Source of the DNA: Methylobacterium sp. WL119 | GTDB lineage: Bacteria; Pseudomonadota; Alphaproteobacteria; Rhizobiales; Beijerinckiaceae | Direction: 5' to 3' | Assembly (NCBI RefSeq): GCF_008039875.1 | Contig: NZ_VRUU01000051.1 | Location: 1-38,332 of the forward strand | DNA length: 38,332 bases | Shown here: piece by piece, positions 1-7,631 of the stretch | Numbering within the stretch: the stretch's first letter is position 1 | Layout of the letters: each line of letters begins with the position of its first letter | The notes under the pieces: model-generated | Told to the model about the DNA's origin: nothing | Seen by the model: only the letters and a program-made list of their open reading frames with translations | Databases searched by the model: none | Translations under genes and position numbers: made by a program

Positions 1-124
1 AAACCGCGACCTCGTCTACGTCTCCAACGCCCCCTTCACCGAAGTCTCCAAGGTCGTCAGCGTCTTCTCCACCGTCGCAGGCCCCGTCGCATCCGCAGCC
101 TCCGTCTACGCCTACTCACGGTAG
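1..124 (+). CDS. polysaccharide export protein, C-terminal end only (partial)
   Basis: The reading frame is open from the window edge (first full codon at base 2) to TAG at 122-124, giving 40 residues. The peptide reads LVYVSNAPFTEVSKVV and then a hydrophobic stretch ending YAYSR. This resembles the C-terminus of Wza/KpsD-like outer-membrane auxiliary proteins, in which a 'D-V-L-Y-V-S/A-N-A-P' segment precedes a final membrane-proximal helix. Such proteins form the channel that exports exopolysaccharide or capsule. The diagnostic Poly_export domain lies outside the window, so the call rests on the tail motif only. The MucR regulator downstream belongs to a family known to control exopolysaccharide genes, which fits. 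Confidence 0.55.
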   Translation, partial: NRDLVYVSNAPFTEVSKVVSVFSTVAGPVASAASVYAYSR

Positions 125-851
125 GCGACGACCGGCTCGCAACGCCCCTGGACGCCGTTCCGGGACAATCCCGTCGTGCCGCGGCGGCGACGGCGAGCCC
201 GGGCGGGGAGGGGCACGCCCGTCGGGTTCGACGTCGAGGACGGATCCGGCGCGGCAACCGCCGCAGGACGGTCGCGTCGGCCACCGGCGTTCTCGCGTGG
301 CAACCTCGTCGATTCGACGCGCGAACCTCGGATCATGCCGGTCGGCGCCCGAGCGCGCCTCGGCGTGCCGTCGGCCGCCCTTGGCGGATCGACCGCCGCG
401 GTAATCGCGCAACGCGAATCACTTGCCCTTCGCTGGGAACGGCCCATCCGGGCTTTCGCCCGTCGGTCGATCGCTGCGCCGCGCACCGCGCAGCGCCCCA
501 CCAGCGAAAAACGGCTAGTCCATCGGTACTAGAACCACCTGACCGATACGCCGAGCAAGGTGTTGCGGCGCGCGATCGCCGCAGGATCGGCATCAGGATT
601 TTTTCCCAACAACCATGGATTGGTGCGACCGCGCGGGAGAATTGCGCACAATTTAGTTCGAATCGGCCGACATTTCCGAACGTTTGTCCGCATCGCTGAG
701 GTTCTTGATCTGCGCATTGCGCCGGAGTACCGCCGATCAGGCCGGAATTCCTCATGATTCGGTCAAAAACCCCGAAATAATCTTGCCGGGTGCCGAAACT
801 GAGCTTACGGTTCGAACTATCACCCGAAGTCAGAATGACGGTACGAAGATC
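125..851. other. 727-base intergenic region; no convincing gene, AT-richer second half upstream of mucR
   Basis: The first half (125-540) is GC-rich and has overlapping open frames on both strands, but none resembles a protein and all look like GC-driven spurious frames. The second half (about 590-850) is clearly AT-richer. It holds a perfect hairpin TGCGGCG/CGCCGCA (564-583) with a run of six T at 599-604, an inverted repeat AATTG-N4-CAATT (640-653), and CTAGT-N8-ACTAG at about 513-530. MucR/Ros proteins bind AT-rich DNA and often repress their own gene, so this is the natural place for a mucR promoter. No -35/-10 pair could be assigned with confidence. Confidence 0.5.
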
Positions 852-1382
852 ATGAGTGAACCAGACATCGACAAGGCCCGCTTCATCACGTTGGCCGCGG
901 ACATCGTCTCCGCCTATGTCAGCAACAATCACGTCCAGAGCGCCGAACTGCCGAAGCTTCTGAGCGATGTGCACGAGGCGATCGTCGGCGTGTCTGGTGC
1001 AAATGGCCCGGTCGCCGAGGTCGGGCCGCCGAAGGCGACCGCGCAGGAAATCCGTCGCTCGGTCACGGCGGATTACCTGATCAGCTTCGAGGACGGGAAG
1101 CAGTACAAGACCCTGCGCCGGCACCTGACCCTGCGCGGCCTCTCGCCCGAGCAGTATCGCGCGAAGTGGGGCCTGGCGCCCGACTATCCGATGACGTCGC
1201 AGAGCTATTCCGAGCAGCGCTCCGAGCTGGCCCGCGCCCTCGGCCTCGGCCAGCAGCGCCGCAAGAACGTGGCGAAGGCCGCCCCGTCCGAGCCGGTGGT
1301 CACCGAGGAGGAGGCGCCCGCCGCCGAATCCGAGGCGCCCGCCAAGAAGACCCGCGCGCCCCGGAAGAAGAAGGACGCCTGA
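852..1382 (+). CDS. mucR: Ros/MucR family transcriptional regulator lacking the zinc-finger cysteines
   Basis: The protein has 176 residues from the ATG at 852; the frame is open further upstream but with no homology. The family signature is plain: an N-terminal helical part (residues 6-48) and the core LISFEDGKQYKTLRRHL (76-92), followed by LSPEQYRAKWGLAPDYPM and YSEQR. Classical Ros has a Cys2His2 finger with cysteines just before this core. Here there is no cysteine in the protein, as in the reported zinc-free Mesorhizobium loti homologues. The tail (139-176) is rich in Ala, Glu, Lys and Arg, ending in a KKTRAPRKKK basic patch that could contact DNA. MucR proteins are H-NS-like regulators of exopolysaccharide, motility and cell-cycle genes. 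A strong terminator follows at 1433-1468. Confidence 0.93.
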   Translation: MSEPDIDKARFITLAADIVSAYVSNNHVQSAELPKLLSDVHEAIVGVSGANGPVAEVGPPKATAQEIRRSVTADYLISFEDGKQYKTLRRHLTLRGLSPEQYRAKWGLAPDYPMTSQSYSEQRSELARALGLGQQRRKNVAKAAPSEPVVTEEEAPAAESEAPAKKTRAPRKKKDA

Positions 1383-1432
1383 GGACCCGCCTCGGCGACC
1401 CGGGACGCGACGACACGAGACCTGCGATGCGG

Positions 1433-1468
1433 AAGGCCGGAGGCGGGATGACCCCTCCGGCCTTTCTG
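1433..1468 (+). terminator. Rho-independent terminator of mucR
   Basis: A perfect 11-bp stem (1433-1443 pairs with 1454-1464) encloses a 10-base loop and is followed by TTTCT. It lies 50 bases after the mucR stop codon and before the alpha/beta hydrolase gene, so it separates the two transcripts. Confidence 0.85.
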
Positions 1469-1578
1469 CATTCTACGCGGCCTCGGAACGTTCGGCGCGT
1501 CGTCGGCTTGCTTTCGGCGACAGGCTTGCGCGCCGGCCGGGCGGTCGCCGCGGAAGACCATCCGAGCAGGAGCGAGAC

Positions 1579-2400
1579 ATGGCCTTCATCGAGACAAAGG
1601 ACGGCACACGGCTCTACTACAAAGATTGGGGCACCGGCCGGCCGGTGGTGCTGATCCACGGCTGGCCGCTCGACGCCGACATGTGGGAACATCAGATGCC
1701 GGTGCTCGCCGAGGCGGGCTACCGGGTCGTCGCCTACGACCGCCGCGGCTTCGGCCGGTCGGACCAGCCTTGGACCGGCTACGATTACGACACCTTCGCC
1801 GACGACCTGAAGGCGGTGCTCGACCACATCGATCTTCGCGACGCCGCCCTGGTCGGCTTCTCGATGGGCGGCGGCGAGATCGCCCGCTACATGTCCCGGC
1901 ACGGCGGCGCGCGCGTCGCGAAGGCGGTGCTGGTCTCCGCGGTGACGCCCTACCTCCTCAAGACCGGCAACAATCCCGACGGCGTCGACGGCAGCCTCTT
2001 TCAGGGCATGATCGACGGCCTCGTGAAGGACCGTCCGGCCTTCCTGGCGAACTTCGCCAAGACCTTCTTCGGCGCCGGCGTCTTCCACTCGCCGGTCTCG
2101 ACGGAGACGATGACCTGGGCCGGCAACCTGGCGATGCTGGCCTCGCCCAAGGCGACGACCGCTTGCGTGAGCGCCTTCGGCACCACCGACTTCCGGGCCG
2201 ACATGGCGCATTTCACGGTGCCGACGCTGGTGATCCACGGCGACGACGACCAGACCGTGCCGATCGCGGTATCGGGAAAGGCGGCCGCCGCCGCGATCCC
2301 CGGCGCGGCGTTCGTCGTCTACGAGGGCGCCCCGCACGCGGTGCCGTTCACCCATGCCGAACGGTTGAACGCCGACCTGCTGGCGTTCCTGAAGGGCTGA
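1579..2400 (+). CDS. alpha/beta hydrolase, cofactor-free haloperoxidase/esterase type
   Basis: A 273-residue cytosolic alpha/beta-hydrolase with no signal peptide. Visible marks are the oxyanion-hole motif IHGWP (26-30), the nucleophile elbow GFSMGG with Ser95, the acid-loop motif HGDDDQTVP (220-228) and the base in APHAVPF with His253. This Ser-Asp-His spacing and the length match the cofactor-independent chloroperoxidase group (perhydrolases that are mainly esterases in vivo). The substrate cannot be read from sequence; a small ester or lactone is the usual activity. A purine-rich site, GAGCAGGAGCGAG, sits just upstream of the ATG. The gene stands alone, between the mucR terminator and the protease gene. 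Confidence 0.9.
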   Translation: MAFIETKDGTRLYYKDWGTGRPVVLIHGWPLDADMWEHQMPVLAEAGYRVVAYDRRGFGRSDQPWTGYDYDTFADDLKAVLDHIDLRDAALVGFSMGGGEIARYMSRHGGARVAKAVLVSAVTPYLLKTGNNPDGVDGSLFQGMIDGLVKDRPAFLANFAKTFFGAGVFHSPVSTETMTWAGNLAMLASPKATTACVSAFGTTDFRADMAHFTVPTLVIHGDDDQTVPIAVSGKAAAAAIPGAAFVVYEGAPHAVPFTHAERLNADLLAFLKG

Positions 2401-2547
2401 ACGCGTGCGTGCGCGAGCCCGGGATCGGGCTCTCGCGCGCCGCATTCGGCCGCGATAGACAGGCCGCAAACGCCCGTCGGTCCGGGCCGGCCCGCGCCGC
2501 CGCGGGCGGCCCGGCGCCCCGACGACCCCGAGCGCCCGGAGCCCTGC

Positions 2548-4047
2548 ATGCCTCGCCCGTCCACCCCGATCGTCCTGGTCGCCGCGCTGATGCTGGCCGC
2601 CGGCCCCGCCGCCGCGCAGATGGCCAAGACACCGGACGTCAAGACACCGGACGTCAAGACCCCGGATGCGCCGCCGCTGAAGTCGGCGATGCCCGAGAAG
2701 GCGGCGCCGACGGGCAAGAGCGAGGTGCAGCTCTCCTTCGCCCCCGTGGTGAAGCGGGCGGCGCCCTCGGTGGTGAACGTCTACGCCTCGCACATCGACA
2801 AGCGGCCCAACGCCCGCACCAGCGCCATGGACGAGTTCATGCGTCGGTTCTTCGGCGCGGAGGGCGGCCGCGGGCAGGGCGGCGCCCCGGGCGAGCGGGC
2901 GCAGAAATCCCTCGGCTCCGGCGTCATCGTCGACGCGTCGGGGCTGATCATCACCAACAATCATGTCATCGACAACATGAACGAGGTCCGCGTCTCGCTG
3001 GCCGACCGGCGCGAGTTCGAGGCGACGATCGTGCTGCGCGACCCGCGCACGGATCTCGCCGTGGTGCGGATCACCAACCCGACCGGCGGGCTGATCCCGA
3101 TGCCGTTCGGCGACTCGGAGAGCCTGGAGGTCGGCGACTTCGTGATGGCGATCGGCAACCCGTTCGGCGTCGGCCAGACGGTGACGCAGGGCATCGTCTC
3201 GGCGCTGGCGCGCACCCAGGTCGGCTCGTCGGACTACCAGTTCTTCATCCAGACCGACGCCGCGATCAATCCGGGCAATTCCGGCGGGGCGCTGGTCGAC
3301 CTGCGCGGGCAATTGATGGGGATCAACACCGCGATCTACTCGCAGTCGGGCGGCAGCCACGGCATCGGCTTCGCGATCCCCGCTAGCATGGTCAAGGCGG
3401 TGGTCGAGACCGCCAAGAACGGCGCCACCACCGTGCGGCGGCCCTGGCTCGGCGCGCGGGTGCAGAGCGTGACGCCGGACATCGCCGAGAGCATGGGCCT
3501 CGACCATCCGACCGGCGTGCTGGTGGCGAGCCTGCAGGCCAAGAGCCCGGCGGACGAGGCGGGGCTGAAGCGCGGCGACCTGATCCTGACGGTCGACGGC
3601 TTGAGCGTCGACGACCCGGAAGCCTTCGGCTACCGCTTCGCGCTCAAGGGCATCACCGGCCAGACCAAGTTCGGCATCCTGCGCGGCACCAGCCGCAGCA
3701 CGCTCCCGGTCAAGCTGACGCCGGCGCCCGAGACGCGGCCGCGCGACGTGCTGAAGGTCCGCACGCGCTCGCCGTTCTTCGGCGCCACGCTGATCAACAC
3801 CTCGCCGGCCGTCGCCGAGGAGATGCTGACGGACTTCCCCGTCGACGGGGTCGCGGTGCAGGCGGTCGACGAGAATTCGATCGCGGCGCGCGCCGGCCTG
3901 CAGAAGGGCGACATGCTGGTCTCGATCAACGGGCAGCCGGTCTCGACGACGAAGGACGTCGAGCGCGCCACCCGCACCGTGCAGAGCGCCTGGGAGATCG
4001 CGATCAACCGCAACGGCGAGGTGCTGACCTCGATGTTCGGCGGCTGA
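2548..4047 (+). CDS. Do/HtrA-family periplasmic serine endopeptidase (DegP/DegQ/MucD-like)
   Basis: A 499-residue protein with a Sec signal peptide (1-24, cleavage after AAAQ). A short linker carries tandem KTPDV repeats, then comes a chymotrypsin-fold protease domain (about 60-290) with the triad His139 (ITNNHV), Asp169 (DPRTDLAV) and Ser245 (GNSGGA). Two PDZ domains follow, about 300-390 and 405-495, the second with AARAGLQKGDMLVSINGQPV. Family members are envelope quality-control proteases and chaperones that degrade misfolded proteins. Length and domain order are typical. The 15-bp DNA repeat behind the KTPDV linker may vary in copy number. The gene converges with the GGDEF-EAL gene, leaving a 30-base gap. 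Confidence 0.95.
   Translation: MPRPSTPIVLVAALMLAAGPAAAQMAKTPDVKTPDVKTPDAPPLKSAMPEKAAPTGKSEVQLSFAPVVKRAAPSVVNVYASHIDKRPNARTSAMDEFMRRFFGAEGGRGQGGAPGERAQKSLGSGVIVDASGLIITNNHVIDNMNEVRVSLADRREFEATIVLRDPRTDLAVVRITNPTGGLIPMPFGDSESLEVGDFVMAIGNPFGVGQTVTQGIVSALARTQVGSSDYQFFIQTDAAINPGNSGGALVDLRGQLMGINTAIYSQSGGSHGIGFAIPASMVKAVVETAKNGATTVRRPWLGARVQSVTPDIAESMGLDHPTGVLVASLQAKSPADEAGLKRGDLILTVDGLSVDDPEAFGYRFALKGITGQTKFGILRGTSRSTLPVKLTPAPETRPRDVLKVRTRSPFFGATLINTSPAVAEEMLTDFPVDGVAVQAVDENSIAARAGLQKGDMLVSINGQPVSTTKDVERATRTVQSAWEIAINRNGEVLTSMFGG
2626..2670 (+). repeat. three tandem 15-bp units inside the Do-protease linker
   Basis: Units at 2626-2640 and 2641-2655 are identical (AAGACACCGGACGTC). The third, 2656-2670, is diverged. 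They encode K-T-P-D-V twice and then K-T-P-D-A, directly after the signal peptide. In-frame 15-bp units would permit slippage without breaking the reading frame. Confidence 0.85.
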
Positions 4048-4077
4048 GGCCGCACCGGCCCGGCCGCGACCCCGGCC

Positions 4078-5655
4078 TCAGGCCGCCTGGAACGCGATGG
4101 CGGTGGCCTGGATCTCCTCGAGCGGCTTGCCGATCAGCGCGGTGATCGCGTCCTTCGGCATCGGGGCGCCGAACAGGTAGCCCTGGCCGTAGTCGCAGCC
4201 CTGGTCGGAAAGCCAGTCGACGCTAGCATCGGTCTCGATCCCCTCGGCGGTGGTGACCAGCCCGAGGCTGGCGCCGAGCTTGATGATCGCGTCGACGAGC
4301 TTGGCCCGCTCGGCGCTCATGGTGATGGTGTCGACGTAGGTGCGGTCGATCTTCAGCTTGTCGAACTTGAGCTCGCGCAGGTGGTACAGGCTGGAATAGC
4401 CGGTCCCGAAGTCGTCGAGGGCGATGCGCACGCCGAGGTTCTGCAGCGAGGTCAGGGTCGTGCGGGCCGCCTCCAGGTCCTGCACCAGGGCCGTCTCGGT
4501 GATCTCGACCTCGAGGCGGCTCGGGGAGAAGCCGGTCTCGGTCAGGATCGCGAGGATGCGCTCGCACAGCCAGCGGTCCTGGAACTGCTGCGGCGCGATG
4601 TTCACCGCGAGCTGGAAATGGGGCGGCCAGTCCCGGGCGTCGAGGCAGGCCTGGCGCAGGAGCTTCATGCTGAGCTCGGCGATGAGGCCGGTCTCCTCCG
4701 CGATCCCGATGAAGCAGGCCGGCGCGAGCAGCCCGCGGACCGGGTGCCGCCAGCGGGCCAGCACCTCGACGCCGACCAGCGTCTTCTCCGGCAGCGTCAC
4801 CACCGGCTGGTAGTACGGCTCGATCGCGCCGCTCGCGATCGCCTCGCGAAGCTCGCTCTCGAGCTGGGCCCGCGCCTTGAGCTCGATGTCCATCGCGCTC
4901 TTGAACACGCGGAACACGCCGCGGCCGTCCTTCTTGCCCTGGTACATCGCGAGGTCGGCGGCATGCAGAACCACGTCGGCATCCGCCTGGTCGGCCGAGA
5001 TCAGGGCGATGCCGATGGTCGCGCCGACCTTCAGCTCGTTGCCCTGCCACTGGATCGGCGCCGCGATCGCCGCGATCAACCCTTGCGCGAGCCGGGTCAG
5101 GCCGTCGCTGCCGCCGTCGAGCGGCACGAGCAGGGCGAACTCGTCGCCGCCGAGCCGGGCCGCAAGGCCGGCGTCGGGCGTCAGGGCGGACAGGCGCTCG
5201 GCGACGGCGCACAGCACGGCGTTGCCGGCCGCGTGCCCGTAGATGTCGTTGACCGGCTTGAAGCGGTCGAGGTCGACCAGGAGCACCGCCTGGGTCGGGA
5301 CCAGGGTCGCGGCCGCCCTGCGGCGCTCCAGCGTCTCCAGGAACAGGCGGCGGTTGGCGAGCCCGGTCAGGACGTCGTGGCGTGCCACCGCCTCGGCCTC
5401 GGCGGCGGTGATGTCGCGCTCGCGCATCGCCACCCGCAGCAGCAGGGACTTCCGCAGGCTGGCGACGAACACCGCCATTCCCATCAGCGCCACGAGCATG
5501 AACTCGTTGGAGAGCTGGTGCGCCTGGACGAAAGCATTGAGCCAGGAGAAAACCTCAAATTGAATTCCGATGACCCATAAACACGCACCGATCATCAGCA
5601 AGCAGAGAACCTCGTAAAGCTCTCCTTCGCCCCAGCTGCCGCGTTTTCCGATCAT
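4078..5655 (-). CDS. membrane GGDEF-EAL cyclic-di-GMP turnover protein
   Basis: A 525-residue protein. Two hydrophobic segments (about 15-34 and 51-67) anchor it in the inner membrane. A GGDEF domain follows (about 90-245, signature GGDEF at 169-173), then an EAL domain (about 265-515). The EAL signature reads EVL (297-299), but the metal and catalytic residues are present: Glu297, Asn352 (VNIAP), Glu384 (EITE), Asp414-Asp415 (DDFGTGYSS) and the AEGIET motif. Both domains may therefore be active. No RxxD inhibitory site precedes GGDEF (the segment reads TPDAGLAAR), so product feedback is probably absent. There is no extracytoplasmic sensor of any size. Start: ATG at 5655. The gene is alone on the minus strand. 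Confidence 0.95.
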   Translation of the reverse strand: MIGKRGSWGEGELYEVLCLLMIGACLWVIGIQFEVFSWLNAFVQAHQLSNEFMLVALMGMAVFVASLRKSLLLRVAMRERDITAAEAEAVARHDVLTGLANRRLFLETLERRRAAATLVPTQAVLLVDLDRFKPVNDIYGHAAGNAVLCAVAERLSALTPDAGLAARLGGDEFALLVPLDGGSDGLTRLAQGLIAAIAAPIQWQGNELKVGATIGIALISADQADADVVLHAADLAMYQGKKDGRGVFRVFKSAMDIELKARAQLESELREAIASGAIEPYYQPVVTLPEKTLVGVEVLARWRHPVRGLLAPACFIGIAEETGLIAELSMKLLRQACLDARDWPPHFQLAVNIAPQQFQDRWLCERILAILTETGFSPSRLEVEITETALVQDLEAARTTLTSLQNLGVRIALDDFGTGYSSLYHLRELKFDKLKIDRTYVDTITMSAERAKLVDAIIKLGASLGLVTTAEGIETDASVDWLSDQGCDYGQGYLFGAPMPKDAITALIGKPLEEIQATAIAFQAA

Positions 5656-5909
5656 GAACCGTCCCCCCGATCGGTCTCACCCTGAGCACGGGCGAGCTTA
5701 AGGGAGTCTCACGCGTCCTGGCGACGGCAGGCGGCACGGCTCGTTTGGCGGACGCCGGACGAAGACTTCGGTCGCGGGGGTAAATGGAGCCTTTCGCCCT
5801 TCGTCGGGCACACGCGCCCGCGTCGGCGCCGATCCCGGCCGCTCGAATCAGGCCGACCCGACGTTCGGCGGCCCTTGCCGAGGGAGGGGCGCAGAGTGTT
5901 GATGCCGGC

Positions 5910-7223
5910 ATGCCCGACCTGTTCGCAACCGCCGGCCTCGATGCGTCGGCGCCCCGCCCGCTCGCCGACCGGCTCCGGCCCGGTACGCTCGCCGAGGTCG
6001 TCGGCCAGGATCACCTCACCGGCCCAGACGGCGCGCTGACGCGGTTGCTGCGCGGGCGGACCTTCGGCTCGCTGGTGTTCTGGGGACCGCCCGGCACCGG
6101 CAAGACGACGGTGGCGCGCCTGCTCGCGCACGAGACCGACCTGCATTTCGAGCAGATCTCGGCGATCTTCTCCGGCGTGCCCGACCTGCGCAAGGTGTTC
6201 GAGGCCGCGCGCAAGCGCCGGGCGACGGGGCAGGGGACGCTGCTCTTCGTCGACGAGATCCACCGCTTCAACCGGGCGCAGCTCGACGCCTTCCTGCCGG
6301 TGATGGAGGACGGGACGGTGACGCTCGTGGGGGCGACCACCGAGAACCCGTCCTTCGAACTCAACGCAGCGCTGCTGTCGCGCGCCCGCGTCCTGCTGTT
6401 CCGCGCGCTCGACGACGGCGCCATCGCCAAGCTGATCGCGCGGGCGGAGGACCTGACGGGCCAGGCGCTGCCGCTCACCGAGGAGGCGCGCGGCGTGCTC
6501 GTGCGCATGGCCGACGGCGACGGGCGCGCGGCGCTGACCCTGTGCGAGGAGGTCTGGCGCTCCGCCAAGCCCGACGAGATCCTCGACGCGGAGGTGCTGC
6601 AGACGCTCGTCCAGCGCCGCGCGCCGATCTACGACAAGGCGCAGGAGGGCCACTACAACCTGATCAGCGCGCTGCACAAGACGGTGCGCGGCTCGGACCC
6701 GGACGCGGCCCTGTACTATCTCTGCCGCATGCTCGACGGCGGCGAGGACCGCCTGTTCATCGCCCGCCGGCTGGTGCGGATGGCGGTGGAGGATATCGGG
6801 CTCGCCGACCCGCAGGCGCTGGTGATCACCACCGCCGCCAAGGACGCGTTCGACTTCCTCGGCAGCCCCGAGGGCGAGCTCGCCCTGGCGCAGGCGGTGA
6901 TCTACCTCGCCTGCGCCCCGAAATCGAACGCCGCCTACGAGGCCTACAAGGCCGCGACCCGCATCGCCAAGGAGCACGGCTCGCTGCCGCCGCCGCGCAC
7001 CATCCTCAACGGCTCGACCAAGCTGATGAAACGGCTCGGCTACGGCGAGGGCTACCGCTACGACCACGACGAGCCGGAGGCGTTCTCGGGGCAGGATTAC
7101 TGGCCGGAACGGCTCGGCCGCCAGCACCTCTACGCGCCGACCGACCGCGGCATGGAGAGCCGCTACCGCGACCGGCTCGCCCACTGGGAGCAGCTTCGGA
7201 AAGCGCGGCGCGAGGAGGGATGA
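5910..7223 (+). CDS. rarA: RarA (MgsA) replication-associated recombination protein, AAA+ ATPase
   Basis: The ATG at 5910 gives 437 residues, the usual family length, and starts MPDLFATAGLDASAPRPLA. An upstream in-frame ATG at 5784 would only add an Arg/Ala-rich segment unlike the family. Motifs are the RPGTLAEVVGQDHL box, Walker A GPPGTGKT (59-66), Walker B LLFVDEIH (111-118) and the sensor-1 region LVGATTENPSFELN with SRAR. The C-terminal part contains GHYNLISALHKTVRGSDPDAA and ends with the tetramerisation region. RarA acts at stalled replication forks and is related to the clamp-loader family. Its stop codon overlaps the start of the following membrane-protein gene (ATGA), so the two are translationally coupled. 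Confidence 0.95.
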   Translation: MPDLFATAGLDASAPRPLADRLRPGTLAEVVGQDHLTGPDGALTRLLRGRTFGSLVFWGPPGTGKTTVARLLAHETDLHFEQISAIFSGVPDLRKVFEAARKRRATGQGTLLFVDEIHRFNRAQLDAFLPVMEDGTVTLVGATTENPSFELNAALLSRARVLLFRALDDGAIAKLIARAEDLTGQALPLTEEARGVLVRMADGDGRAALTLCEEVWRSAKPDEILDAEVLQTLVQRRAPIYDKAQEGHYNLISALHKTVRGSDPDAALYYLCRMLDGGEDRLFIARRLVRMAVEDIGLADPQALVITTAAKDAFDFLGSPEGELALAQAVIYLACAPKSNAAYEAYKAATRIAKEHGSLPPPRTILNGSTKLMKRLGYGEGYRYDHDEPEAFSGQDYWPERLGRQHLYAPTDRGMESRYRDRLAHWEQLRKARREEG

Positions 7224-7561
7224 GCGCCGGCATGGACGTCCTCCTGAAAGGCGTGGCCGGCGGCATCGTGACGATGGCGATCGTGCTGGCCTCGCGCCGC
7301 GGTAACGTCCTGCCCGGCATCCTGCCGCTGGCGCCGACCTTCGCGATCATCGCGCTGCTCGCGGTCGGGGCGAAGGGCGAGGCCGGCGCCTTCCGCGAGA
7401 CCTGCCTCGCGGGCGTCTGCACGATTCCCGCCTACCTCGTCTTCCTCGCCGTGGCGTGGTGGCTCGGCGGGTTCTGCGACCATCGCCTCGCCCTCCTCGG
7501 CGGGCTTTGTGCATGGCTGCTGGCCGCGCTCGCGATCTTCCTCGCGCCGCGCTGGCTGTGA
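7220..7561 (+). CDS. GlpM-family (YdgC-like) small inner-membrane protein
   Basis: A 113-residue protein starting at the ATG that overlaps the rarA stop; a second in-frame ATG at 7232 is also possible. It is almost entirely hydrophobic, with about four transmembrane segments. The pattern LLKGVAGGIVTMAIVLASRR, LPGILPLAPTFAII, a central TIPAYLVFLAVAWWL and a final hydrophobic helix matches E. coli YdgC and Pseudomonas GlpM as remembered. GlpM was reported to be needed for alginate production in Pseudomonas, but its biochemical role is unknown. Coupling with the fork-repair gene rarA is not obviously meaningful. Confidence 0.8.
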   Translation: MSAGMDVLLKGVAGGIVTMAIVLASRRGNVLPGILPLAPTFAIIALLAVGAKGEAGAFRETCLAGVCTIPAYLVFLAVAWWLGGFCDHRLALLGGLCAWLLAALAIFLAPRWL

Positions 7562-7631
7562 ACGCTGGACCGGGCGCCCGTCAGCCTGTAGGGCACCCGC
7601 CCCCCGACCCTTCGCGAAAGACAAAGACCCG

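Noticed and set aside
125..540. Long open frames on both strands in the first intergenic region
   Set aside because: The translations are Arg/Ala/Pro-rich with no domain, overlap one another in several frames, and are expected by chance at this GC content.
2408..2440. GC-rich hairpin after the alpha/beta hydrolase gene as a terminator
   Set aside because: The stem has a two-base bulge and no T tract follows, so intrinsic termination is not supported.
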